Shown: positions 7,422 to 14,870, numbered from the stretch's first letter. The stretch: DNA of 17,480 nucleotides from Elusimicrobia bacterium UBA4817 (GCA_002402375.1 DHFT01000044.1:1-17480), one strand, 5' to 3'. A program made the numbers and translations. Notes: generated by a model from the sequence alone, not told the origin.

Positions 7422-8770
7422 TGATGGATAAGATGCCCGATATTCAGGAACTGAAACCGGGTCAGATTGTGAAGGCAAAGGTTATTGCCGTTATGAACGG
7501 TCAGGTTGTTGTGGATTTGGGTTTAAAAAGGGACGGTTTTGTGAGTGTCGTTGATTTTCAGACATTGCCGGAAATCGGCTCGGAGATAGATATATTTGTA
7601 AGCCGTCTGGATTCACGGGACGGGTCTCCGGTTATTTCTTACACGAAGGCAAGAGATATTGTGGTGTGGAAAACTGCCGATGAAAATTTTAAATCAAAAA
7701 AAATAATCCAGGGTAAAATAACCAAAAAAATAAAAGGCGGCTATGAGGTGGATGCAGAAGGTATCCCTGCATTTATGCCGTCTTCCCAACTGTCAAAAAA
7801 ATATTCGTCAAAACCGGTAGGGATGACTATTGATGTAAAAATCACCGAGTTTGATAGAAAAAGTAAAAATGTCGTCGTATCAAATAAAATCGTAGAAAAG
7901 GAAAAAAATGAACTTGAAAAACAAAAAGTGCTTTCTTCAATTAAAGAAGGCGACATCATAAAAGGTAAGATTGCAACTATTACCGCCTTTGGGATTTTTG
8001 TGGATATCGGCGGTATTGACGGGCTTCTTCATATTAATGATGTTTCATATAAACGGATTGAAAATCTTTCCGAAATATACAAAGTCGGCGACGAATTAGA
8101 AGTTAAGGTTCTGAAATTTGACCCCAATGAAAACAAAATTGCACTCGGCTTAAAACAACTTCAAAAAAATCCATGGGACGATGTTGAAAAAAATTACAAA
8201 CCGGGAATGAGGGTAAAAGGTAAAATAACATCGCTTACTTCGTTCGGTGCTTTTGTTATGCTGGAAGACGGCGTGGAGGGGCTAATTCATGTTTCCGATA
8301 TTTCATGGACGGAAAGAATAGCCCATCCGAAAGATGTTTTTGAGGCAGGACAAGATATAGAAGCGGTTGTGCTTGATTCCAGCCAAGAAAAGCAAAAGGT
8401 TTCTCTGAGTTATAAAGCGATTTTTGAGAATCCTTTTGATAAGTATGAAATTGGGAAAGTAGTCCAAGGACATATAATAAAATTGATGGATTTCGGCTGC
8501 ATCGCGCAACTTGAACAGAATATCCACGGGTTTATTCATGTATCTGAAATTTCTAAAACCCGAATTGACAAGCCGTCGGATGTGCTTACCGTCGGCGAGG
8601 ATGTCAAAGGCATTATCGTCAAAGTGGACAAATCAAAAAAACGGATAGAATTGTCTCTTAAGCAATATGAAAAAGAACAGGAAGAACAGGATATAAAGGG
8701 TTTTCTCAATTCGCAAGAGACAAAAATTAAATTTGCAGATTTGATAGAGGAAGATGAGGCAAACAGATAA
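7409..8770 (+). CDS. rpsA: 30S ribosomal protein S1 (five S1 domains)
   Basis: RNA-binding ribosomal protein that helps recruit mRNA to the 30S subunit. The 453 residues contain five S1/OB-fold repeats, starting near residues 16, 98, 183, 268 and 353. The later ones carry clear cores such as AFGIFVDIGGIDGLLHIND, SFGAFVMLEDGVEGLIHVSD and DFGCIAQLEQNIHGFIHVSE. Escherichia coli S1 has six, so this is a shorter form common outside Proteobacteria. The first ATG (7409) is preceded by AAGGAGG (7389-7395) and AGGA (7397-7400). Further in-frame ATGs at 7418, 7421, 7424 and 7433 leave the exact start open. It overlaps ispH by 13 nt and is the last gene of the packed cluster. Confidence 0.93.
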   Translation: MEEMMMDKMPDIQELKPGQIVKAKVIAVMNGQVVVDLGLKRDGFVSVVDFQTLPEIGSEIDIFVSRLDSRDGSPVISYTKARDIVVWKTADENFKSKKIIQGKITKKIKGGYEVDAEGIPAFMPSSQLSKKYSSKPVGMTIDVKITEFDRKSKNVVVSNKIVEKEKNELEKQKVLSSIKEGDIIKGKIATITAFGIFVDIGGIDGLLHINDVSYKRIENLSEIYKVGDELEVKVLKFDPNENKIALGLKQLQKNPWDDVEKNYKPGMRVKGKITSLTSFGAFVMLEDGVEGLIHVSDISWTERIAHPKDVFEAGQDIEAVVLDSSQEKQKVSLSYKAIFENPFDKYEIGKVVQGHIIKLMDFGCIAQLEQNIHGFIHVSEISKTRIDKPSDVLTVGEDVKGIIVKVDKSKKRIELSLKQYEKEQEEQDIKGFLNSQETKIKFADLIEEDEANR

Positions 8771-8773
8771 ATG

Positions 8774-8827
8774 TAGCCCCCGACTTGTAGCCGCAGGTTT
8801 TAACCTGCGGGGGGTGAGCGAAGCGAA
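8774..8827. repeat. Palindromic repeat filling the rpsA to TPR-gene gap
   Basis: The gap of 59 nt is almost wholly a repeat-like element. It has a perfect 9-bp inverted repeat CCGCAGGTT (8791-8799) and AACCTGCGG (8802-8810), flanked by CCCCC (8777-8781) and a G-run (8809-8814) that could extend the stem around an internal loop. It is followed by TGAGCGAAGCGAA. From memory, similar elements recur in genomes of uncultivated bacteria. No T-tract follows, so it is not an intrinsic terminator. The GGGGGTGAG may act as the ribosome binding site of the next gene. Confidence 0.7.
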
Positions 8828-8829
8828 TA

Positions 8830-9657
8830 ATGAAAAAATTTCTGTTGTATTTTTCTGTGTTTTTGATAATTGCTTTTTCCGGTTTTCTAACTTTCCGCAA
8901 AAAAGAGGAATTTCTTAAAAGTTCCACACAATACTTGCCAGTTGAAAAACTCAACAAGATTATAATTAATACCCGTGCACGAATTGAGGAAAATCCGGAA
9001 GATATTTTTTCTTACATTGAATGTGGAATTGCCCTCTATCAGAAAGGTAAAGATTATTATCCGGAAGCGGTCAACCAATTGCAAAAAGCACTTAGATTGG
9101 GAGCGGTTGATATAAGGATGTTTTTTTATCTTGCTATTATGTATGACGAACTTAATCTAACAGATAAGGCATTTAATTATTACGAAAAATTTTTAAGAAA
9201 CCGCCCGCAGGATTTTTACATGCGTCTGCGATACGGTAATCTTTTTTTTCGTCTGAACAGGTATGAATCTGCTTCGGAACAGTATGAGACAGCGTTGTCA
9301 CTTGAGCCTAAAAATCAGATGGCACTGCTCAATCTTGCACTGTCTTACAAAGCAAGGGATATGTATGATGAATCGCTGGAAAAATTCAAACTGGCCCAGG
9401 CGGTAAACCCGGTTCTTTCGCCGGAAATTTTGATAAAAATAGCAGAGACATATTTAATAAAAAAAGATTTTATATCCGCTGAAACATATTACAAAAAAGT
9501 GATTGAAAAAAAACCGAATTCCTCTGCGGCATTTTTGGGTTTGGGCGAAACATATCTGAATATGAACAAAAAACCGGAAGCAAAAAATTGTTTCCAAAAA
9601 GTTCTATCAATCGAGCCGAGCAATTTTGAGGCAAAAAAATATCTTTCAATAAAATGA
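8830..9657 (+). CDS. Membrane-anchored TPR protein
   Basis: A 275-residue protein of unknown specific function. Residues 1-22 (start MKKFLLYFSVFLIIAFSGF) form a signal anchor or Sec signal, so the rest should lie in the periplasm. From about residue 40 to the end there are about six tetratricopeptide repeats, seen as second-helix motifs such as AVNQLQKALRLG, AFNYYEKFLRNRP, ASEQYETALSLEP, SLEKFKLAQAVNP, SAETYYKKVIEKKP and AKNCFQKVLSIEP. TPR arrays mediate protein-protein contacts. The gene is joined to the following outer-membrane protease gene by an ATGA overlap, so a role in its assembly or in a shared complex is plausible (inference). Its only upstream spacer is a palindromic repeat. Confidence 0.88.
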   Translation: MKKFLLYFSVFLIIAFSGFLTFRKKEEFLKSSTQYLPVEKLNKIIINTRARIEENPEDIFSYIECGIALYQKGKDYYPEAVNQLQKALRLGAVDIRMFFYLAIMYDELNLTDKAFNYYEKFLRNRPQDFYMRLRYGNLFFRLNRYESASEQYETALSLEPKNQMALLNLALSYKARDMYDESLEKFKLAQAVNPVLSPEILIKIAETYLIKKDFISAETYYKKVIEKKPNSSAAFLGLGETYLNMNKKPEAKNCFQKVLSIEPSNFEAKKYLSIK

Positions 9658-12449
9658 TTAAACGCAGATTATCGCAGATTTATAAACGCAGATTAATGCA
9701 GATTTCCATCTGTGTAATCTGTGCTTTCTATCTGTGTAATCTGTGTTTTTCTGAAAACAAAGTTATTACCGACGTTAAAAAATGGGAATACATTGAGACG
9801 GAGCACTTCAAAATATATCATTATCCCGAGTGCAAGGAACTTTTACCGGTTATTTCGGAAATATTGGAAGAGACATTCAATAACACAACCCGTTTTTACG
9901 AATACCGTCCTTCAAAAAAAATCCCGTTTTTTATTTACAGGAATCATAACGAATTTGAACAGACGAATATAGTTGACGTCGGCGAAGGCACCGGCGGAGT
10001 AACGGAGGCATTCAAAAACCGGTTTATCGTCTATAACGACGGTTCGGTAAGATGGTTAAGAAACGTAATACCGCATGAGTTCACGCATGTTATGCAGTTC
10101 ACAGTTCTTTACGAGGAATCTCCGCTTCTTAAAGCACTGCGTCTTTCCCGCGGGATTTTCATACCTTTATGGATGATGGAGGGAATGGCGGAATATAACA
10201 CGGGTGAAACGGATGCTACGACGAGGGGAATGGTTATCAGGGATATGGTTTCAAATAAAAATGTGATATCGCTGAAAAATTTAAGCACTTTCAATCACCT
10301 TAAACCCCACCAGATAACACCCGCATATAAACTTTCCGAGACGGCGTATCATTTTTTAGTTGATGAATACGGTCCAGACAAACCGCAAAGAATTCTCAAG
10401 GTTTTACGCGACAAATTGGATACGACCTCCGCTTTTATTGATATATTGAATATAACGCCGGGGTTATTCATTGAAAAATGGGAAGAATGGCTGACCGAGA
10501 CCTACGAGGATAAAATAGCCGGTTTTAAGGAAGCAAAGGATTACGGGGTAAAAGTGACTTCTGATAACGGCGATAACATTCCGGACTCCAATACCAACCC
10601 CGCTATTTCTCCGGACGGTAAATCAATAGCATATATTACCGACGATGATGGGACCAATAAAATCGTCGTTATGGAATTTGATACTAAAAAGAAAAAAAAT
10701 GTAGCCCTCGGCAACAGTTCGGAAATAGACGTTATACATAATGAAAAAATCTCTTTTTCTCCGGACGGAAACATTCTGGCATTCTCCGGGGAAAAAACAC
10801 AGAAGGACTATATTTTTATTTACGATATTGAAAATGAAAAACTTAATAAATTGCCTCTTGACATATTTACAGTAAAATCACCTTCATTTTCCCCCGCCGG
10901 CAAAAAAATAATTTTTGTCGGAATGGAAAGGGCATATAACGATATTTATGAATTCAATTTTGAGGATAACTCGGTGAAAAAAATAACGGATGACCCAGAA
11001 AATCAGTTATCGCCTTCCTATAGCCCCGACGGCAATTTTATTGCGTTCTCGCAGGAGGATACCGATACATATCAAAGCGACATTTTTTTGTTTGATTCCG
11101 CTACCGGCGAAAAAATTCGTCTTACCGATTTTCCCGGTAATGAAACCGAACCGGTTTTTTCCGCGGATGGCGAGTGGATATTTTTTACATCGGATGAAAA
11201 CCCCGGTTCGCCCGTTAACATCTATACTGTGTCCGTTGACGGTAAAAAAATTGAAAAATGTACGAATTTATTGACCGGTGCATTTAATCTGTGTACTAAC
11301 CCCGACGGTAAAAGTTTACTATTTGTAAATTACAGAAATTTCAGGAAAGATGTTTATATCGCGGACATTTCAAAATTTAACTGCGAAGGAGCGGAGGTTA
11401 ATGCGGTTGATCCCGCGGTCGCAATATCAACGGGAACCGGTTATTTGTCTTCGCCCATATTCCCGTATCGTTTCAAACCGTCGCTTGATATTCTGGTGCC
11501 GTTTGTAATGTATCATTCCGAGTACGGGCTTTTTCTTGCGACATACTGGCAGGCGTCGGAATTGCTGGGCGACCACCAGATATATAATCAAATTTTATAT
11601 TCTTCTGCCGACGGGGAATTACAATATACCGTCGGTTATTCTTACCTGAAGTGGCGCCCGCAATTTCTTTTTTCATCCGTCGGCGAAAATACCGAATATC
11701 TTACGACTTCCGAAGAAACATACCGGGAGAAGGAACACACCCAATCGTTGGCGGTGATTTATCCGTTAGACAGATATAATTCGCTTTCCGCATCGGTTTC
11801 AACGAAAAAATATACCGAAGAAAATACTACGGCGGACGAAACGATCGCCGACCAGCGAACGAACAGATATTCCGTTGCTTTTGATAGAAATACCGTAACG
11901 GGCAAATATCTCTATGCCCGGTTCGGTTCAAATTTGCGATTGCTGTTCAGAAATGCACTCACGTTATATGACGGTGACATTGAGTATAAAGAATATATAA
12001 TAAGGTATGAAAAATACTTTCCTGCTTTTTCCGAAAGCGCCGCTATTTTAGGAGGTCTTTTTGCTTCAAGTGAGGGCTCGGATAAAAGATTTTTTCGTTT
12101 GCCCTTGCGGGGTTTTTCGCAATCGGACGGTTACTATAACCGTATTATTGCAACGACCATTGAATACAGATTTCCGATTTTAACACTTGAAAATATCTGG
12201 CCTATATCGGATTTTTTTCTGAAATCAATAAATACATTTTTCTTTACCGATAATAGTTTTGGTTTTAATAATACACAAGATTACCAAAACATCACAATTG
12301 ACGAAATTAAAAACAGCGTCGGCAGCGGCGTTCGTTTCTATACTTTTTTGGCGGGTTATTTATTACCCATTACGGTTGAGTATGCCAAAAGAACGAACGA
12401 TTTCGGCGACAGATGGAGTTTTTCACTCGGCGTATCGCTTGCTTATTGA
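9654..12449 (+). CDS. Secreted metalloprotease - PD40 propeller - outer-membrane beta-barrel fusion protein
   Basis: A 931-residue protein, uncharacterised as far as I can tell. Residues 1-33 act as a Sec signal peptide: six Lys/Arg, then a Cys-rich hydrophobic core at 17-32. They are encoded by a palindromic repeat. No proper lipobox is seen. Residues about 45-290 form a gluzincin-like (peptidase MA-type) domain with HEFTH (H141, E142, H145) and WMMEGMAEY, where E176 or E180 is the likely third zinc ligand. Residues about 310-580 hold six PD40/TolB-like propeller blades, marked by SPDG-type turns from about 319 to 552. Residues about 600-931 are rich in alternating aromatic strands. They include LPLRGFSQSDGYYN (R819-G820-F821) and EYRFPI, as in Omp85/D15 barrels, and end in Tyr, as outer-membrane proteins do. 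ATG 9654 overlaps the TPR gene; ATG 9696 is an alternative start with a less basic leader. Confidence 0.85.
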   Translation: MIKRRLSQIYKRRLMQISICVICAFYLCNLCFSENKVITDVKKWEYIETEHFKIYHYPECKELLPVISEILEETFNNTTRFYEYRPSKKIPFFIYRNHNEFEQTNIVDVGEGTGGVTEAFKNRFIVYNDGSVRWLRNVIPHEFTHVMQFTVLYEESPLLKALRLSRGIFIPLWMMEGMAEYNTGETDATTRGMVIRDMVSNKNVISLKNLSTFNHLKPHQITPAYKLSETAYHFLVDEYGPDKPQRILKVLRDKLDTTSAFIDILNITPGLFIEKWEEWLTETYEDKIAGFKEAKDYGVKVTSDNGDNIPDSNTNPAISPDGKSIAYITDDDGTNKIVVMEFDTKKKKNVALGNSSEIDVIHNEKISFSPDGNILAFSGEKTQKDYIFIYDIENEKLNKLPLDIFTVKSPSFSPAGKKIIFVGMERAYNDIYEFNFEDNSVKKITDDPENQLSPSYSPDGNFIAFSQEDTDTYQSDIFLFDSATGEKIRLTDFPGNETEPVFSADGEWIFFTSDENPGSPVNIYTVSVDGKKIEKCTNLLTGAFNLCTNPDGKSLLFVNYRNFRKDVYIADISKFNCEGAEVNAVDPAVAISTGTGYLSSPIFPYRFKPSLDILVPFVMYHSEYGLFLATYWQASELLGDHQIYNQILYSSADGELQYTVGYSYLKWRPQFLFSSVGENTEYLTTSEETYREKEHTQSLAVIYPLDRYNSLSASVSTKKYTEENTTADETIADQRTNRYSVAFDRNTVTGKYLYARFGSNLRLLFRNALTLYDGDIEYKEYIIRYEKYFPAFSESAAILGGLFASSEGSDKRFFRLPLRGFSQSDGYYNRIIATTIEYRFPILTLENIWPISDFFLKSINTFFFTDNSFGFNNTQDYQNITIDEIKNSVGSGVRFYTFLAGYLLPITVEYAKRTNDFGDRWSFSLGVSLAY
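9660..9751. repeat. Palindromic CGCAGATT/ATCTGTG repeat encoding a signal peptide
   Basis: Four blocks in an L-L-R-R layout. L1 (9660-9683) and L2 (9684-9707) are tandem 24-mers built on AAACGCAGATTA. R1 (9708-9729) and R2 (9730-9751) are tandem 22-mers built on ATCTGTGTAATCTGTG. L and R are near reverse complements, with CAGATTA opposite TAATCTG. The element starts six nt after the protease start codon and is fully in its reading frame. From memory, related elements occur in many copies in genomes of uncultivated bacteria, which I could not check here. Confidence 0.85.
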
Positions 12450-12474
12450 CTTAATGTCTCAAATTTTATAAAAT
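12446..12474 (+). promoter_or_regulatory. Sigma70-type promoter for the FliB-like gene operon
   Basis: TTGACT (12446-12451), a 17-nt spacer, then TAAAAT (12469-12474). The -35 box covers the stop codon of the preceding protease gene. The expected transcription start is near 12481, only about 11 nt before the ATG at 12492. No Shine-Dalgarno sequence is visible there, so the transcript would have a very short leader. Confidence 0.65.
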
Positions 12475-12491
12475 CTCACAGCAAATAATTT

Positions 12492-13733
12492 ATGCAAAAT
12501 TCAGCGTTAAATATTATAATTCCCGAAAATTTTTGTTATACTTGTTTGCCCAATTGCGCCGTTTGTTGTAAAAATTGGAGTATAGATATTGATGAGGAAA
12601 CATACAAAAATCTCTCAAAGGTTGAGTGGGAGAAAATTTCGGAAAAGTTTGTCGGCAGAAAAAAGTTCATTGAAGAAAACAATAGAAAATATTTTGAACT
12701 TATAGACGATAAATGTATTTTTTTGGATGATGACAAATATTGCCTGATACATAAAAAATTGGGGTTTGACGCTAAAACCAGCACATGCAAAATCTATCCC
12801 TTTAAGTTCATAAAAACCGCGGACGGCATTATTGTCCGTCTTTCTTTTGTGTGTCCGTCAATAATAAAAAATACCGGTATTCCACTTGAAGAACAAATTG
12901 CCGAAATAGAAAAAATTGCGTCTTTGAAACCAGAACAGATGAGACGGATAAATGAAACGGTTGCCGTGAACGAGGATTTCAAAATCAGTTGGCCCGACTA
13001 TAAAAAATTAGAAAATTTTATTCTTGATTTGCTGAAAACAGGCAATAATTATGAAAGTTCCTTGAAATCCGCCGCAAAATTTTTAAGAATTGTTCTTGAG
13101 GGATTGAAAAAAAAGGAAGAAATTTCCGGGATATTGGAGAAAATTGATAAAAAAAATTTATTTGTCCGAATGGACACCTCCGGGGAAAAAAAAGAAAATG
13201 ACGATACCTTTACTAAAAAACAACGGTTATACTATGCGCTTTTTGTGGGATATGAGTTTGTCGGTCGGGCAAAGGGTTCAGTTTTTAAGAAGTATAGCAA
13301 TCTTGTAAAACTTATTCTTAAAAAGGGAACACTGGAATTAAACGGTAAAAAGTTTGATGTTTCCCGTGTGGACCAAACATATTTTAATATTGAAAATAAA
13401 GAAAACATGAAACTGGTAAAAAAATATATTGAGCATTTAATTTTTACAAAATGGCATCTTTTACCGACGGATTTTTCAACTCCGAATCTCGTATCCGGCT
13501 ATTCGCTTATACTTGTAATATATGCGATTGTAAAATGGTTTTCAAAGGCATTTGCCGTGTTACGAGGCACATCTGTCGTGGAACTCTGCGATGTAGAAAA
13601 CGCAGTTTCAATTGTTGATTTGAACTACGCAGGACACATCACAAAAGAAACGCTTTTTTTAAACAGTCCGGTTTTTTCCAAAATCTGCAATCTTTTAATT
13701 TCACAAAATAATTTTGAGGAGATAATTATCTGA
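12492..13733 (+). CDS. FliB/YkgJ-like cysteine-cluster protein
   Basis: A 413-residue cytoplasmic protein. The N-terminus has C15, C18, C22, C25 and C26 in the order C-x2-C-x3-C-x2-CC, followed by WSIDIDEETY. This resembles the signature of FliB (flagellin lysine-N-methylase) and the wider YkgJ family. Further cysteines follow at C75, C84 (YCLIHKKLGF), C99 (TCKIYPF) and C121. The cluster is thought to bind a metal or Fe-S centre. The remaining about 280 residues are helical-looking with no motif I recognise. Flagellin methylation is not implied, since no flagellar gene is visible. The start is supported by the promoter just upstream, although no ribosome binding site is seen. The stop overlaps the next ATG by one base, so translation is probably coupled. 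Confidence 0.72.
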   Translation: MQNSALNIIIPENFCYTCLPNCAVCCKNWSIDIDEETYKNLSKVEWEKISEKFVGRKKFIEENNRKYFELIDDKCIFLDDDKYCLIHKKLGFDAKTSTCKIYPFKFIKTADGIIVRLSFVCPSIIKNTGIPLEEQIAEIEKIASLKPEQMRRINETVAVNEDFKISWPDYKKLENFILDLLKTGNNYESSLKSAAKFLRIVLEGLKKKEEISGILEKIDKKNLFVRMDTSGEKKENDDTFTKKQRLYYALFVGYEFVGRAKGSVFKKYSNLVKLILKKGTLELNGKKFDVSRVDQTYFNIENKENMKLVKKYIEHLIFTKWHLLPTDFSTPNLVSGYSLILVIYAIVKWFSKAFAVLRGTSVVELCDVENAVSIVDLNYAGHITKETLFLNSPVFSKICNLLISQNNFEEIII

Positions 13734-14527
13734 TGTTTCCGATTTTTTTAATCAACATAGCAGTCCCTATCATAGCGGGAGTCGTCTATTTTATGATGGC
13801 GTTTGAAGTCAGAAAAACCGGCAAAATAAGACAGATTATATTCGGGGAAATCGGCTATAAAAAAGTTTTTGATGCTTTTGTTTTATTCGGAATATATTTT
13901 ACAACCCGCCCTTTACAAAACATAATCGGACCGTATCCGTGGCCGATGATAATAAACAGTGCGAGACAGTTTTTTCTTATGGCAATCATTTCTCCTGCGA
14001 TACTTGTCGGCATATTTTACTGGGATTCCGACGAAGGTGACCTTCCGCATGCGGTCAAAATCGCATCTTATTCCGTCGGATTTTTAATGGCTGTGGTATT
14101 TATTCTTGTGAACATTGCCGCCATAGATAGTTCAAAAATCATCGCTTCATTCAACGGCTTAAAATTATATGATGCGGTATGGTTTGCCGGTGGTCCCCAG
14201 AAAATTGAATTTATATTGATTCATCTCGTATCGCAACTTATTTCGCCCGTCGGGTTTTTTGTGCTTTCCGTTGCAATAGTTCGGCGGCGCCGGCATAATT
14301 ATCCGGTTGACAGCATCTACAATCAAATGTCTTTGAAGTGGAGGTATCTTGAAATAGGTCTTGAGATATTTATTGTTTCAATGCTTGTCGCCGGTTTCGC
14401 CGCACTTTTAGGGCATTATTACACATATCTTTGGGTGATATATTTTGCCGGCGCCATCATATCCGGTCTTTTGGAATTGAAAAGCGTAAAAATTCCGCCG
14501 ACCTCATCGCCGAAAGACCTTAACTAA
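13733..14527 (+). CDS. Polytopic membrane protein, about seven transmembrane helices
   Basis: I do not recognise the family. The 264 residues contain about seven hydrophobic segments, near 2-22, 44-64, 77-97, 110-132, 160-182, 205-227 and 230-248. A basic stretch RRRRHNYP follows the fifth, and a short polar tail ends in SSPKDLN. PYPWP and a charged DSDEGD loop lie between segments two and four. It resembles in layout a seven-helix sensor or transporter-like module but carries no attached signalling domain. The ATG overlaps the stop of the FliB-like gene by one base (TGATG), suggesting that the two are made together. A small-protein gene follows after 33 nt. Confidence 0.8.
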   Translation: MFPIFLINIAVPIIAGVVYFMMAFEVRKTGKIRQIIFGEIGYKKVFDAFVLFGIYFTTRPLQNIIGPYPWPMIINSARQFFLMAIISPAILVGIFYWDSDEGDLPHAVKIASYSVGFLMAVVFILVNIAAIDSSKIIASFNGLKLYDAVWFAGGPQKIEFILIHLVSQLISPVGFFVLSVAIVRRRRHNYPVDSIYNQMSLKWRYLEIGLEIFIVSMLVAGFAALLGHYYTYLWVIYFAGAIISGLLELKSVKIPPTSSPKDLN

Positions 14528-14560
14528 ATTTTTTGAATGTTGAGAAAAAAAGGAGGAGCA

Positions 14561-14716
14561 ATGGTTGAGTTATCGGAGTTCAAGGGGAACAAGGTCATCG
14601 TTTTGAAACGGGATGAAAATGACAAGTATCCGTTTTCTTTCGGAGTGGCAAAGGCGAAGTTGATACTTCAGCACATAGAGGATATTAAAAAATTCGTCGC
14701 GGATAACGGCGGGTAA
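14561..14716 (+). CDS. Conserved-looking small protein of 51 residues
   Basis: A short open frame with a very strong ribosome binding site (AAAAGGAGG, ending 6 nt before the ATG). The protein starts MVELSEFKGNKVIVLKRDEN and has a central KYPFSFGVAKAKLIL followed by an amphipathic helix (QHIEDIKKFVADNGG). Codon use matches the neighbours. I recall short bacterial proteins with a similar F-P-F-x-F-G-x-x-K-A-K-L-I-L pattern and unknown function, but could not check. It may share a transcript with the FliB-like and membrane-protein genes, as no promoter is seen in the 33-nt gap. Confidence 0.78.
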   Translation: MVELSEFKGNKVIVLKRDENDKYPFSFGVAKAKLILQHIEDIKKFVADNGG

Positions 14717-14741
14717 TTTCTCCGAAGAAATGTCTATACAC

Positions 14742-14770
14742 TTGACAAACTGAAAAAGATTTATTAAACT
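14742..14770 (+). promoter_or_regulatory. Sigma70-type promoter for tRNA-Ala and possibly dnaX-recR
   Basis: A perfect TTGACA (14742-14747), a 17-nt spacer, and TAAACT (14765-14770, four of six matches to TATAAT). The expected start is near 14777, about 95 nt before the tRNA. The leader would contain the AT-rich palindrome at 14783-14863. No separate promoter for dnaX was convincing, so dnaX and recR may be read from here. Confidence 0.6.
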
Positions 14771-14782
14771 GAACCCAAAGAG

Positions 14783-14863
14783 GCAATTAAAAGTTAAAAA
14801 TTAAAAATGCAAAATTGATGTTAAATTTAATTTTTAATTTTGAATTACAAAATTTTTAATTGC
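14783..14863. repeat. AT-rich palindromic repeat, copy 1 (upstream of tRNA-Ala)
   Basis: It begins GCAATTAAAAGTTAAAAATT and ends AAAATTTTTAATTGC, so the two halves are near reverse complements over about 35 nt. It consists almost only of AATT, TAAAA and TTTTA runs. A second copy lies at 14949-15097 on the other side of the tRNA. Confidence 0.75.
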
Positions 14864-14870
14864 AGTTAGT

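Noticed and set aside
8777..8814. Hairpin after rpsA as an intrinsic terminator
   Set aside because: No T-tract follows the stem, and the sequence looks like a repeat-family element instead.
9660..9751. CRISPR-like array
   Set aside because: There are only two tandem units per arm, no unique spacers and a palindromic layout, so it is a dispersed-type repeat.
9711..9752. Lipobox in the protease signal peptide (lipoprotein)
   Set aside because: None of C20, C23, C28 or C31 is preceded by a consensus L-A/S-G/A triplet, so a lipoprotein signal is not supported.
12259..12471. Small + strand frame overlapping the end of the protease gene
   Set aside because: It lies inside the conserved barrel coding region in another frame and has no ribosome binding site.
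14714..14732. Weak TTTCT/AGAAA hairpin after the 51-residue gene as a terminator
   Set aside because: The stem is only about 5 bp of mostly A-T pairs and lacks a T-run.
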